Assembly: GCF_964199755.1 (NCBI RefSeq)
Contig: NC_133906.1
Span: 13,737,378 to 13,801,377 of the forward strand
Length of the DNA: 64,000 nt
Direction of reading: 5' to 3'
DNA from: Larus michahellis
Lineage: Eukaryota > Chordata > Aves > Charadriiformes > Laridae
Made by a program: the position numbers and the translations under genes. Position 1 is the first letter of the stretch. Every line of letters starts with the position of its first letter. Shown one piece after another: positions 32,251 through 42,730 of this stretch. The notes under the pieces were generated by a model. That model did not search any database. It saw only the letters and a program-made list of their open reading frames with translations, and was not told the DNA's origin.

Positions 32251-35200
32251 CTTTTGGAGAGGGGGAAGGGAATAGAAGTGACCTTGTCTCCTTGTAGTAC
32301 GTATAAAACATTTTCTGCACTTTTAGCAGCTTTTATAACTCACAGTAGGGTTGCTCTGAGCTGAAAAGCTTGTGGGGCGTGATCTGAGTCGTCCTGTGGA
32401 GGAAGCACACCTGAAACCTGTGTCATTCAGCTCATCAAAGCGAGAGAGACCACAGCCTGACTTTTAACACTGTTTTCCCCTGAGACCATTGCTCACCTGC
32501 CTTGTCTCAGTGTTCCTGGAATATGGGGGCAACGAGGACCTTGCAGTTGCGTTGGCTTCTTACCAACAAAATGCTGTTTAACACTTCTGACAAAAATAAA
32601 CCATTAAGAGGCAAAGTGGAAGCAGAGGGTGCAGTGGGGCAGAGGAAACTTCTGCTCTTCTCCAAGGGCTTAGTCATGTCCTGTCCCAGCAGCTGCGATC
32701 CTGCGTTTTGCTGCAGGCTTGATGCTGAATTTCTAAGCCTGTAGAAACTGGTACTAAAATTCCATTAAAATGGGGTGGAAATTAAAATGGAATTTCACTA
32801 TGGAGAGCTATTGTTTGTTAGGATAACAGAGATCTGTGCCAGCTGTGAAACAGGGCTCGTAGAAATCTTTGGGAGCAGCTACAAGGCTTGTTAAAACTGT
32901 GTCTTATCGTAGTGATGTTTTATGGTAGAGCAGCCCTTGCTTCTGCAAGTGTCGGTCATGAGCAAAGCTGTTCACCTGGGGTGGATCGCTTCTAGATGTG
33001 TAATCATCTGGTTTGCTGCATTATTGAAATGATCAACTTAAACAGCTTTGCAAATGAATGATACTGGCTGTATTGCAAATAGTTAGTACCTAACATTGCA
33101 TTTTAATGCATTTTAACTCAAATAAAGAGATGCTATTGTAATCGGAAAGCCGCAGAAGAGCTGCCGAGCAAGGATGAGTTCTGCAGAACTGAGAAGTTCA
33201 CTGAGTAACAACTGGATAAAGGATGTTTCTGATGATTGATTTGAATCCTGGTGAGATCACAGAACTAGAAAGTCATTTGAACTTCTGGAAATGGCATTAT
33301 ACGTTCTGCTGGATTGCCAGTCTGCAGCCCAGCCCTGATGCTACAGGACCGACCCCTCCTTGGCATCAGGACGAGGACCAGGTCGGGCAATGTAGCAAGA
33401 CCCTCCGGTCACGGCGGTGCAGTTTGGGAAGGGAGGTCCCATCCCATCACGCAGAATTCCTCACGCAGGGTTATCAACCCCCAGCCTTTCAGCAGCACCA
33501 CATTCATCTCCAAAACTGAAGTAAGTTCATTTTAATTTCATTTTATGTCACTTTTCCGGGACTGCAGACTGGCCGGCACAGGAAGCCAAGGCAGAGCAGT
33601 GACCACCACCCGCGCTCTCAGCTCCTGCTGCTCTACAACCGCAGCCTTATCTCCCGCCTCCATCTGAGGGAGGGCTCTCTCAGCGTATCACATCTCTTTC
33701 TTCTTTTATTTTCCAGCTAAATAAGCCTTCCTTTATAACTTCTCAAAAGCTAAAATACTTTTTAAACCTCTCCCATCATAGGCTGTGTCTTTTGGTAAAT
33801 GATCACAAGTGACTCCCTTCTGTGTAGCGTCTTGTCAACAAAAACGAAGCAAAAAGGTAAGCTTATTTCCATGATGTAATTTGGAGGTTGCTAGACACAC
33901 CCAGTAGCCTTCTGGCCACCAGGAAAGTGATCTGCTGGTGATTTAGCCATTGAATTTTTTCACAATTTATTGGAAATATGCCATTTTTGAAGGTAATCTT
34001 TAAGCTGAGCAAGAGCAACTGTTGTTTTGGTCTGTTGGAAATTGCAAACAGGTTCTGGGGGGACTGTGGCTTTTCAAGGATAAAGCGTCTGGATTTATGG
34101 AGAATGGATGCGTCCGACGCCATGGGTTATTGCTGACTTGGCAGGGAGTTGGGTGGGATGGGCCTCACGCTTGCCTAGGAGGGGTGTTGCTGGTAGCCTA
34201 GGTCAGAGATAACGCAGGTGATGCTTTTACAGATAGCAGAGGGGGAGGGAGGCAGGGACGGGACTTTCCCGTTATTTTGGTGGTATTTGTTTGCTCGTGG
34301 TGGCTGGTTAAAGCTGCACTTGGTGGAGGAGGTTCCCACTGAGGTCTGTCCCCCACTGAAAGTTTAGACCCTGTCATGAGGACGGAGTAGGAACATTTAA
34401 TTGCAAGTAATAAAAATGTAAAAAACTTGCATGTGAAGTGTATCACAGATAAAATATGCTTCAAGACGTGAGAGCCCAGTACTTATGGAAGTTATTAGAC
34501 TGAAGATTGTGCTGCTGCCAAGCATATTAGGTCCAGATTTCTTTTTTTTTTTTTTTCCATTGCCTTTGAGAATACTCAGAGCATTGTACTTAAAAAGCTT
34601 CAAAGTCTGGATGAAGATTCAAATAACTTAGGAAATTGGATATGGAGACCTGGGGTTGGTTCAGGATTGTTTCCGAGCAGAATTAGATTGGGTTTCCGTG
34701 GATCTCATGTCTTTGGGAAAGAAATTCTTTTATACCTTTTACATAAGGCTACTGTCAATGGTGACCGTACTGCTGGTCTGTGGATTCCTGATGGGCCGTT
34801 TGCTCAAATGAATGGTTTAATACTTGCCATTTCTTCTATTGACTTTTTTTTAATAAGGTATTTTTAAATGATTTTTCCATTCTGTCCCGTAGTCAGCTCT
34901 ATAATTATTAGAGAAAGGTGTGGCTTCTTTTAATAAGAATATATTCTTTGCCCACTACAGCTCACGGCGTTTGTGACTCAAGGATGTGGCTAACAGCTCG
35001 GTGTATCTTCAAAAGAGAAAAAAAAATTTAAAATATTTCAGCTATGATAAACAGGTACTGTAACCGCAGTGCCTGTTGTATTTCCCCGCTCTGATAAAGT
35101 CGTGGGAAGAGATAATGTACATGCTGAAGTTATCTGACTGTGTTTCCTTTGGGCCAAATCCCGTGGGCTAGACTTGTGTGAGTCTTCTCTCTGATGTAAC

Positions 35201-38200
35201 TGAGAGCAGGAGGGCTTCGACAAGCAATTTCACATTGCTGGGTGGTATCAGTAATCATCCTAAATTATGCCTCTTCCTTTCTCCATAGAAGCATTGGTAC
35301 TAAATATAACCTGCATCAGAGTCTTTATTTTGAAATGGTTGCCCAGCTTTTGTTGTTTTATCATGGTACATGCTCTGATATCTTAAAAGATGCTGGGGCG
35401 GTACTGATTTTTTGCTTGTTTGCTAAGTTTTGCTTGGTTGTTTCACCCTGTGGAAGTACGAGGAGTAGCCGAGTACGGTTTTGATCTTGAGGAGCCTGTG
35501 GATGACTTGCGGCGTGTAGGGCATGGCCATCTCAGCCCCACCAGCGGGAGAAGGGAACGTGGTGCAGACTTTCCCTCTCCCCACAGCCATGCTGAAGTTC
35601 AACTGGTGCAAGCTACGGGCAGGTTCAGTGAAAGTCTTACGTGGTTATCATTTACCTGATTTTTTGAGGTGACATGAGAAAGCTGAAAGTAAAGGAAGGC
35701 CCATTTGTCCTGCTAATTGCTGTGTTTTGGGATGTTCATCCAGCAAGCGCTGGAAGCGCGGGAACTGAAGGTTGGCTTATAATTTGCACCCAAATTCTGA
35801 TTCATCGATCAGAACAGAAACTCCTGATGTTGCTGGTTTCCAGGTAAAACCTCCTGCGATGTTTTCTGACTGTGATATTCCACCCGTGTTTGAGCTGCTG
35901 TTGCTCGTGGTCGTGTGGGTTGGTAACACCAGGCAGGAGGTGGCTGGTCTTTGCTCGTGGCCATGGAGGCACAGGCCGGGCTAATGCCCTGCTGCGTGCT
36001 GGGGCCAACCCTGTGTGACAGTGACATTCCCTGTGTGACATTGTGTCCCGCTCCCCCAGGACCCCAAACCTGTATATCCACAGTGTGCCAAACCAGGGAG
36101 AAGAGGGGATGTCGGCGGGGCTTCCACATGGATATCAGGAACTTCTCGCCTACGATCTGGAAACCTCTGTGAAGAAGGTGGTGATGAAACTGAATGTCAA
36201 ACTGTTTGCAAATAAGCAGCAAGATCGCATTTTTCCTTTGCACTTCTGACAAGTATCTTTTTTGCAAGCTGAGGTTAAATTATTGAGTGTTTTTTCCATA
36301 AGCCTTGTGTAATGAGCTGGGATGTCACCATTTTCCTGTCCAATGTGGTGGAGCTTTTCTGGTCACTGTAGCTGTGGTGGTCTTAGAGCAAAACCAAGGC
36401 CCAGTTTTCAGAAAAAAAAATTAGTATTTTTCATTACACAAATAATTTGAGATTGTGGGGGAAGAAGACTGGGCAAACAAACCGTGACTATCATGACCTG
36501 GAATTATGAGAGCGTTGGCAGAAGTGGCCTGGCCCGACTTGGTGCTGTGAAAGGGAAATGTGTGTGTACAGGAAACATGCATGGGAAATACTGTAAATTC
36601 AGAAAAAATGCATTCATAAAGTTGATGGGGAAAATGCTGCTACCTACCTAATTTGAATGGTCAAGATTTAATTCTGAGTTGGTTTCTTTTTCTGTATTTG
36701 CTTGGTGCAAGGGCTTCAAGTAGATATATTGAAAAGCAAACATCTGTACAGGGACAACGACCTAGAGTTACGTGTGGGTATAGTAGGAGTGAGAGTAGGT
36801 GGTTGGGTTTTTTTTTCCCTCTTTATGAACTTAAAACACCAAATACGAATCACACTGGGGGTGCTACAGGACTTCTGACCAAATCAATGGGATACCACAG
36901 TTTCTGAGGTAAGCCCAAGTGTCATGTTCAGAATTTTAAACGTTAAATTGAAGGACATTAAATTTAATACCTTGGAGGAGCTGCTGGTGCAAGCTGGGGG
37001 CTCAGCAGCAAAACCCGAGCATGTCTCAGCAAACCTGAGCACAGGAGGTAATAAGACATTTTCCACCAAGAACTCCTTGAAATCATGGAGTCCCGCAGAA
37101 TAAATGCATTTCTGATAATAACATTACTCTTCTGTCAACCACCCCAGTTCATACCCTGCCTGGTGGAGTTGTCTCTGGTTTTGTGAGATTCTGCGAATAT
37201 GGATCAGCCCTTCAGGCGTGTGTTTGAACAGGCCAGCCCCAGAAAATTTTGTGATTTGATCTGTTTTTTCTCATAGGACTGGACAGGAGCACTTTTGTTC
37301 ATCTCTAGTGCCTGTGAAGCTAAACTAAGTGCTCTTCAATTGCTTTCTGGTTTTTAAACAGAATTGTTCTTTAAAATGGCTGGGCTGGGAGGGTGAGGGA
37401 GCTGCATCCCCTCCAGTAAAACCCTGGGACCGAGGTAAAATTACAGACAAGTAACATTAAACAGTGGCTTCAAGAATGGAAAACATTGGAAGATACCCGG
37501 TTTTAAAGTGGTTTGTTTTAAGCCTGGTGTGTTTTAGTCTTCTGGAAGGTGAGGTGGGGCTGAGTATATGAGCAAATTCAGGTATTACTCAGCAGCTGGG
37601 TGGAAGGTTAGTAGTTGGTTGCATTTACTGTATGTGCTGTGGAATATTCAAGTACAGTAATTCAGCAGGTTTGTTTCTTTGTGTAGGTCCCATCCTTTCA
37701 TGCACAACCAGCAAAAAATCATCCTTTACCAGGTTGTTGGAATATGGCACTTCAGAACCCTACTGCAGTTCAGTTCATGTTGGTACGTCACGTGTTCCCA
37801 TAGGCTTTGAGCTTAGTCGATTTATCATTTCGTTTCATTTTTCAAAGATCACCGCCATGTGGGTGTTTCCAAAGTGCTTATCTTGCTTGGGATGCAGAAA
37901 GATGCAGACAGCTAAACCAACACCCATCCCACCCCATCCCAACCGCTGTTTTAAACTGGAGATGCCTGATGGTTCGGGGCCTTCTGAGCATGCTAGAAAA
38001 CTACTTGTGTTTGGACTGAAGCATGAAAATAGGACAGGGTTTTTTTTCTCCACCTAACTTATAAATTCCATGTCTTTTTCTCCCTCTTACCACCTTTTGA
38101 TCAGCTGCAAAAATGAGTTCTGACATCCCGCTCTAGGCTGGGTATTGGTCTGTGATTAAGGCGTTATGGTAAATGGTGCAAGCCTTCTGGTTTGTGTGTA

Positions 38201-39027
38201 GGTATCAATTATATGCATTTTTACATGCGTGATAAGTCATTTCTATGATTCTTAGTGACTTCAACACAAATCCTTGTCCAAAACCCGTAGACGTTCAGTG
38301 GGTCATGAGTACGAGAGTGGTGAAGCGTGTTCAGCAGCAGCAAAGGTTTAACCACCAAGATAAGACTTATCTTGCAAACAGGAATCTGCGGTATTTCTGA
38401 GTTAGAGGGCCATTTGATGACTCCGTCCTGTTTTATCACAGCGGTTTCAAATTCCTTTCTCAGCCTTTCCCTGGGCTTAGAAGAACTACAGATTTTTAAC
38501 TGATACCAGCTAGATGCATTATGGTACACGCTAATTGTCTTTTGCCTCAATTTTGTGGCAAACTGTATTTTCTATCTGTATTTACAGAAGTCATCAGTCT
38601 GTGTTCCCCCATCTTGTCTAAGTCTTGAGGACAAAACCCTTGAATTCTATGGTGCCTGTGAATCCCACTGCTGCCTGTACGCAGGGAAACAGGCAGCAGG
38701 CAAGAACCCTTTGGGCAACCCGTCATCCAGGACCTCTTATATCAGTTGTTGTTATTGCAGACTGGGAGCACTGGTATTGCTGTGACCAGAATTGCTCGTA
38801 ACCACTGGTTTGTGATAGTCTGCAGTTTTTAAAAGCTTCTTCCCTTTTATGTCTCTGCCTAAGACTTAGCTGTTTCGCAAAGACACAGATGTATATCAGA
38901 AAAACAGCATCTGGCACCTGGTTTGTACTGGTTTAGGCAGAGCTATGTGAGGTCTCAAGCAAGGGATATTATGCCGTGTATGTTTTTTAAAGCACGTGAT
39001 TCAGCATCTGTTTGGACCTAGTCATAA

Positions 39028-39075
39028 TATATAGTATAAATGTATAATATATCATTTATAATACATAGTATATTC
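39028..39075. repeat. AT-rich simple repeat
   Basis: A run built of TATAATATA, TATAGTATA and TTATAATA words just downstream of the predicted 3' end of the IL-5-like gene. Confidence 0.6.
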
Positions 39076-39174
39076 AGTATAAAGGCTGTATACTGAAAAA
39101 TTCAACGCCCAAGCTATTCAGTATGTTGGGAGAAGATACTGCGACCGAAGTGGCAGGCACACGGAACCTCAAGG

Positions 39175-39180
39175 TTTATT
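39175..39180 (-). terminator. Candidate polyadenylation signal of the IL-5-like gene
   Basis: TTTATT on the plus strand reads AATAAA on the minus strand, about 550 nt after the stop codon at 39731. It is the first canonical hexamer downstream. Between the stop and this site are three scattered ATTTA motifs (near 39603, 39545 and 39208). Confidence 0.6.
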
Positions 39181-39730
39181 TGGTGAGGTTCATGTTAAAG
39201 CTCATTATAAATCAACAGAAATTTAAAAGCAAGGATTTTAGCGCTGGGGAGTTAAAGCAGAGGGTGTGAACGGTGGGTGTCAGGTCTCTTCCCTCTGCAG
39301 AGGCTGCGCTGTGGAGCTGCACTGGGTCCCGTAAGTCCCCGTGGAACGTCCCGACCCTCGGGGCACCCAGCAGCACCCGCCTGCGGGAGCCCTCCCCTGG
39401 CCCCAAAGCGTTTGGGTGGTCTTGGGGTCTGCGAGTCAGGGTTGGGGTTTCTGTCCCTTTGTGCAAAAACCCCACAAACTTCAAGCCTTTCAATGTATCA
39501 CTGGTGACATAATGACATTTCGCGTTTGATAACTGTGCACGAGATAAATTACGATACTTGGCTGTGCTTGTTATACAAAGTTTTAATTGCTGTGTACAGT
39601 TTAAATTGCTGCCTACAGGTTTAATTGCTGTTTCGCCTACTTGCATTAACACTTAGCAAAGACTGTGATTTGTAACAGCCATTTCTCCCCCCGTTTCCCC
39701 CAGCCTCCTGGCTGCCTGGGCAGTTCTTCC

Positions 39731-42561
39731 CTAGAGCAAGCCTTTGCGGTATTTCCACAAGTCGCTGCAGCTGCATTTCCCATCCAGATACAAACCCGAC
39801 TCGCTGCTCATGATGTTGCTGCAGTCCTGCTCCTCGTTGACCCATTTCAAGAATTCTTCCAGATTCTTTTTAAAGCGGGAGAAATTTGTTTCTTCCATCT
39901 CTGAACATCGACAGTCCGTGTGTGGAGGTTTCTAAGAGGAAAAACAGTAGATATTGATGCAGGATTTACGGAGTGATTCCACCCAAGTGCTGCACATTCT
40001 CTGCAGCTTCCTCAGCTCACTGGGGTGGAGGGTGAAGCCATCCAGCTGCCCTTCACCACCCCCAAACCATTTCACCCAATTCCTACAGATCATTAGTCAA
40101 ATAAGACCTTGCTATTTGTCTTTGACTTTCACAGTTACTGCAAATTTTTCTGGGGTTTTTTTTGGGGGGTGGGGAGGTTTTCTGCCAAACTGGGAGAAGG
40201 GAAGTCAAGTCAAAACGTTTCTCTCATAACATCTGAATCCTGGGGCCAGAGAGGGGGTGTGGGATGCAGGGCGGGAACCCAGCACATCCCAGCAGGCTCG
40301 TTCTCAGCGCTGTGCAGAAGAGGCTCCAGCCACAGCAGCGTGGAGCTCAGCGTGCCTTTGGATAAGGGATAGATTTAGACACAGCTTCTTCTGCAGCCTG
40401 CAGTAATTAGCAAATTGATGCATACCTCGTTTTCTTCCTGAAGCCTGCCTCTCTGCTTCAGTGAAATATCCAAGCACAGCCATTGCTGCAAGTGCAGCCG
40501 CTGGCAGAGCACATGCAAACACTATTTCCTGTTCCCTTATTTTCTGTCTTTCGTTCTTTTGTATTCATAAGGCAGATTCCTTTCTCTGTAGTATCCGTGC
40601 TATTAATTGCCCTTTTCTGTTAATTTTTGTATTAATTAATTTCTATTTCTATTAATTTTGCTATTAATTGCCCTTTTCTTCCTGAAGGACAAGCTGTACA
40701 GGTCATTATTAATTGCACTTAATAAATAATCTTCACTCCTGCAGGTCTAAATGAACTGTATTAACGTAGTCCGTACAAGAATGAATTTGTGCATGATAGC
40801 CAAACCTCGGCATCCTTCCTTGAGGCTGCAGCTGGGCCAAAATTAAAAAGGAAGAACAATTTCTTTGCTAACAAATCTCAAAATTTTGAATTAGAATTCA
40901 CCCAAACATGAGCAAGAAGTGAAGTGACAGGTGAAGTCTTACTGTACAACTTCCACTGATGTTTCTTCAATTATTACCTTAGGGGGAATTAACTTTCAGG
41001 GAAGCTTGGTGGTTTCTTTTCAATCCTAAGGACAGCTCCTGGTGTTTTCTCAGCAAATCAATAAATTTATATAAAGATTCATGCCTTATCCTCCATCCCA
41101 TGCCAAACCAGAGGTGAAGGCATCAGAGCAGTCTGGTAGCTCCAGCAGCTTTGCCAGCTGGAGCTTTCCAGCCGCTGGGTTGTGTCTGAGTGAGTGTTTG
41201 AACAAAATCACCCGGGGTGAGAAATCTGGATAAATCCATAGCTGCAAGAATATGTTTGAAACTCAAATCAAATAAATAGTAAAAGCTTACCCGCAAAATG
41301 GGACAGGTATTTTGTAGTTCTTTCATATCTTTTTCAACTTGCTTCATACACTCCCACTTGGTCATCTTTTTTAGTTCTTTAATGAAGTTTTTTGCGTTTT
41401 CATATGCACAACTTTGGTTCTATGAGAAAAAGGGAAAATAAATACTTTTCTAGTTTGCAACCAGAAAGCTTTTATTTCTTAAAAGAGCTGTTGATAAATC
41501 GTATTGAATATGCCAACTGTTATTTTTCTCAGGGAATCTTAACTTCTTTTATCTGATTTCCTTTTTATACCTTCTTTTAAGAAGTCACATTATAAGACAG
41601 CTTTCAAAACTATTATAACTGGAAACTTTGCAACAAAAATGGTCCAGTTTCTGTCAGTGGTGAATGTGACAACATTGGGGATTTGATTCAATTCCGTCTA
41701 AATCAGAGAGCGATTTTCTTTTTCTTTGCCTGGGAAGTAGGACACTTGCAGAGAGCTGCTTTAACCATTGTTCCTTATATTGCCAGTCATTCGCAGACCA
41801 GGCTTTGTGATCACCAACATAAATTTCTCAAGAAAAGCATTAAAAAGAATCGATAAAAACAGAGGTAGGGCATACCATTTATCCTTGTTAGCAATTAGAA
41901 TGGGTTATGAGCCACATAGAATCGTAGGATTGTCTCAGTTGGAAGGGACCTTTCAGATCATCAAGTTCAACCATCAACATAACTCTTGACAAACACCATC
42001 ACTAAACCGTATCTCTAAGCACTATGCCCGGCTTTTAAATACCTCCAGGGATGGTGTCTCAACTACTTCCCATAATCATTTAAAAATACAACATTGCAGT
42101 GGTATTTCAGGACAGCAAGAGGAGCCCAATTGCCTGGAAGTGGGCAGGAATGAAGCTGAGCCCTCCCTGCCCATCCTGTCCCTGGCAATCCCGTCCCAGC
42201 CGGCATTTACATCCTGCCTTTGAATGCCCTCAGAGCCACTGCTCCAGCAGGTACCTGCTCTGATAAGAATAGAATAGTAAACAACAGCTTCTTACCTTTA
42301 TGTGAAGTGGTCTGGAGATGTTCCCCTGAAAACGATAGAAATATGTTAGTTACAAATTGGAAATCATCTCAAAAAGCAAACCCGGGGTGGGGGAAGTGGA
42401 AAGCAATTTACATTTTTGTGCTCCTTTTCAGCTTTAAGTAAGCAAAGCATTTCATCAATTACTGACGATGTATTCTTGTTCTGCAGACGCAGCGTTTCCT
42501 TCAGAGTCAGAAAGTAACTGGAGACCCCAGAGCTAAGTAATAATAAGAAATGAAGATACAT
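39731..42561 (-). CDS. IL-5-like short-chain four-helix cytokine (KK34-type), 169 aa, four exons
   Basis: A secreted cytokine expected to act on receptors of the IL-5/IL-3/GM-CSF (beta-common) family. Exons: 42561-42412 (50 codons), 42325-42296 (10), 41419-41291 (43), 39931-39731 (66 plus stop). All introns are GT-AG and phase 0. The signal peptide MYLHFLLLLSSGVSS is followed by helix A (SSVIDEMLCLLK). Exon 3 is 129 nt, as in human IL5, and exon 2 is 30 nt against 33 in IL5. Exon 2 into 3 (ISRPLHIK then NQSC) parallels IL-5 around the dimer-forming Cys. Exon 4 has FKKNLEEFLKW (helix D). Four N-glycosylation sequons (N30, N52, N61, N119) and nine mature cysteines are visible. Oddity: about 30 residues with three Cys extend beyond helix D, absent from mammalian IL-5. 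The start is the only ATG in the frame, 91 nt downstream of a TATATAA box. Avian KK34, described as an IL-5-like transcript, is the likely identity. The alternative is a highly diverged IL3. Confidence 0.85.
41915..42085 (-). mobile_element. CR1 LINE 3'-end fragment in intron 2 of the IL-5-like gene
   Basis: It starts CATAGAATCGTAGGATTGTC, then TCAGTTGGAAGGGACCTTTC and ATCAAGTTCAACCATCAACA, and ends near ACCTCCAGGGATGGTGTCTC. It is the reverse complement of CR1, so in gene orientation the element is sense. Confidence 0.9.
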
Positions 42562-42651
42562 TTTAAAGGTGGTGTATTTGTGAGCTTGACCCTTTTTATC
42601 TGAAATGGGCTTTGAATGCAAGCTCGCCTCTCTTGGCAGATGCTAAGCTCG

Positions 42652-42700
42652 CTTATATAGAGAAGCTGAGTAAGTGCAGGATGTGATTACTGTCTTATCT
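42652..42700 (-). promoter_or_regulatory. Core promoter of the IL-5-like gene: TATA box and GATA site
   Basis: On the minus strand, TATATAAGC (about 42659-42651) lies 91 nt before the ATG. AGATAAG (42700-42694) lies about 35 bp further upstream, a consensus GATA-factor site. IL5 promoters in mammals depend on GATA-3 sites close to the TATA box. The CLE0-like module of the other two cytokine genes is not seen here. Confidence 0.6.
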
Positions 42701-42730
42701 CATTCATAAATCATTAAAATAGGAAAGAGA

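Larger units (their letters stand above)
21541..39160. other. Intergenic region between P4HA2 and the cytokine genes
   Basis: About 17.6 kb with no gene I can support. It contains a 41-bp two-copy repeat at 22.3 kb, short TG runs near 24737 and 26637, a possible orphan exon at 24010-24150, a group of CR1 pieces between 27.3 and 32.3 kb, and an AT-rich patch at 39.03 kb. Several open frames longer than 100 codons lie in GC-rich stretches (for example near 29.4-30.0 kb), but they have no recognisable domain and no consistent splice context. Distal cytokine enhancers could lie here; none is identified by sequence alone. Confidence 0.6.

Noticed and set aside
42562..42621. N-terminal extension of the IL-5-like protein (20 extra codons)
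   Set aside because: It would start at TTG, lies almost at the predicted transcription start, and would bury the signal peptide; the ATG at 42561 is the first ATG in frame. The same reasoning removes TTG-started extensions at 50516 and 62223.
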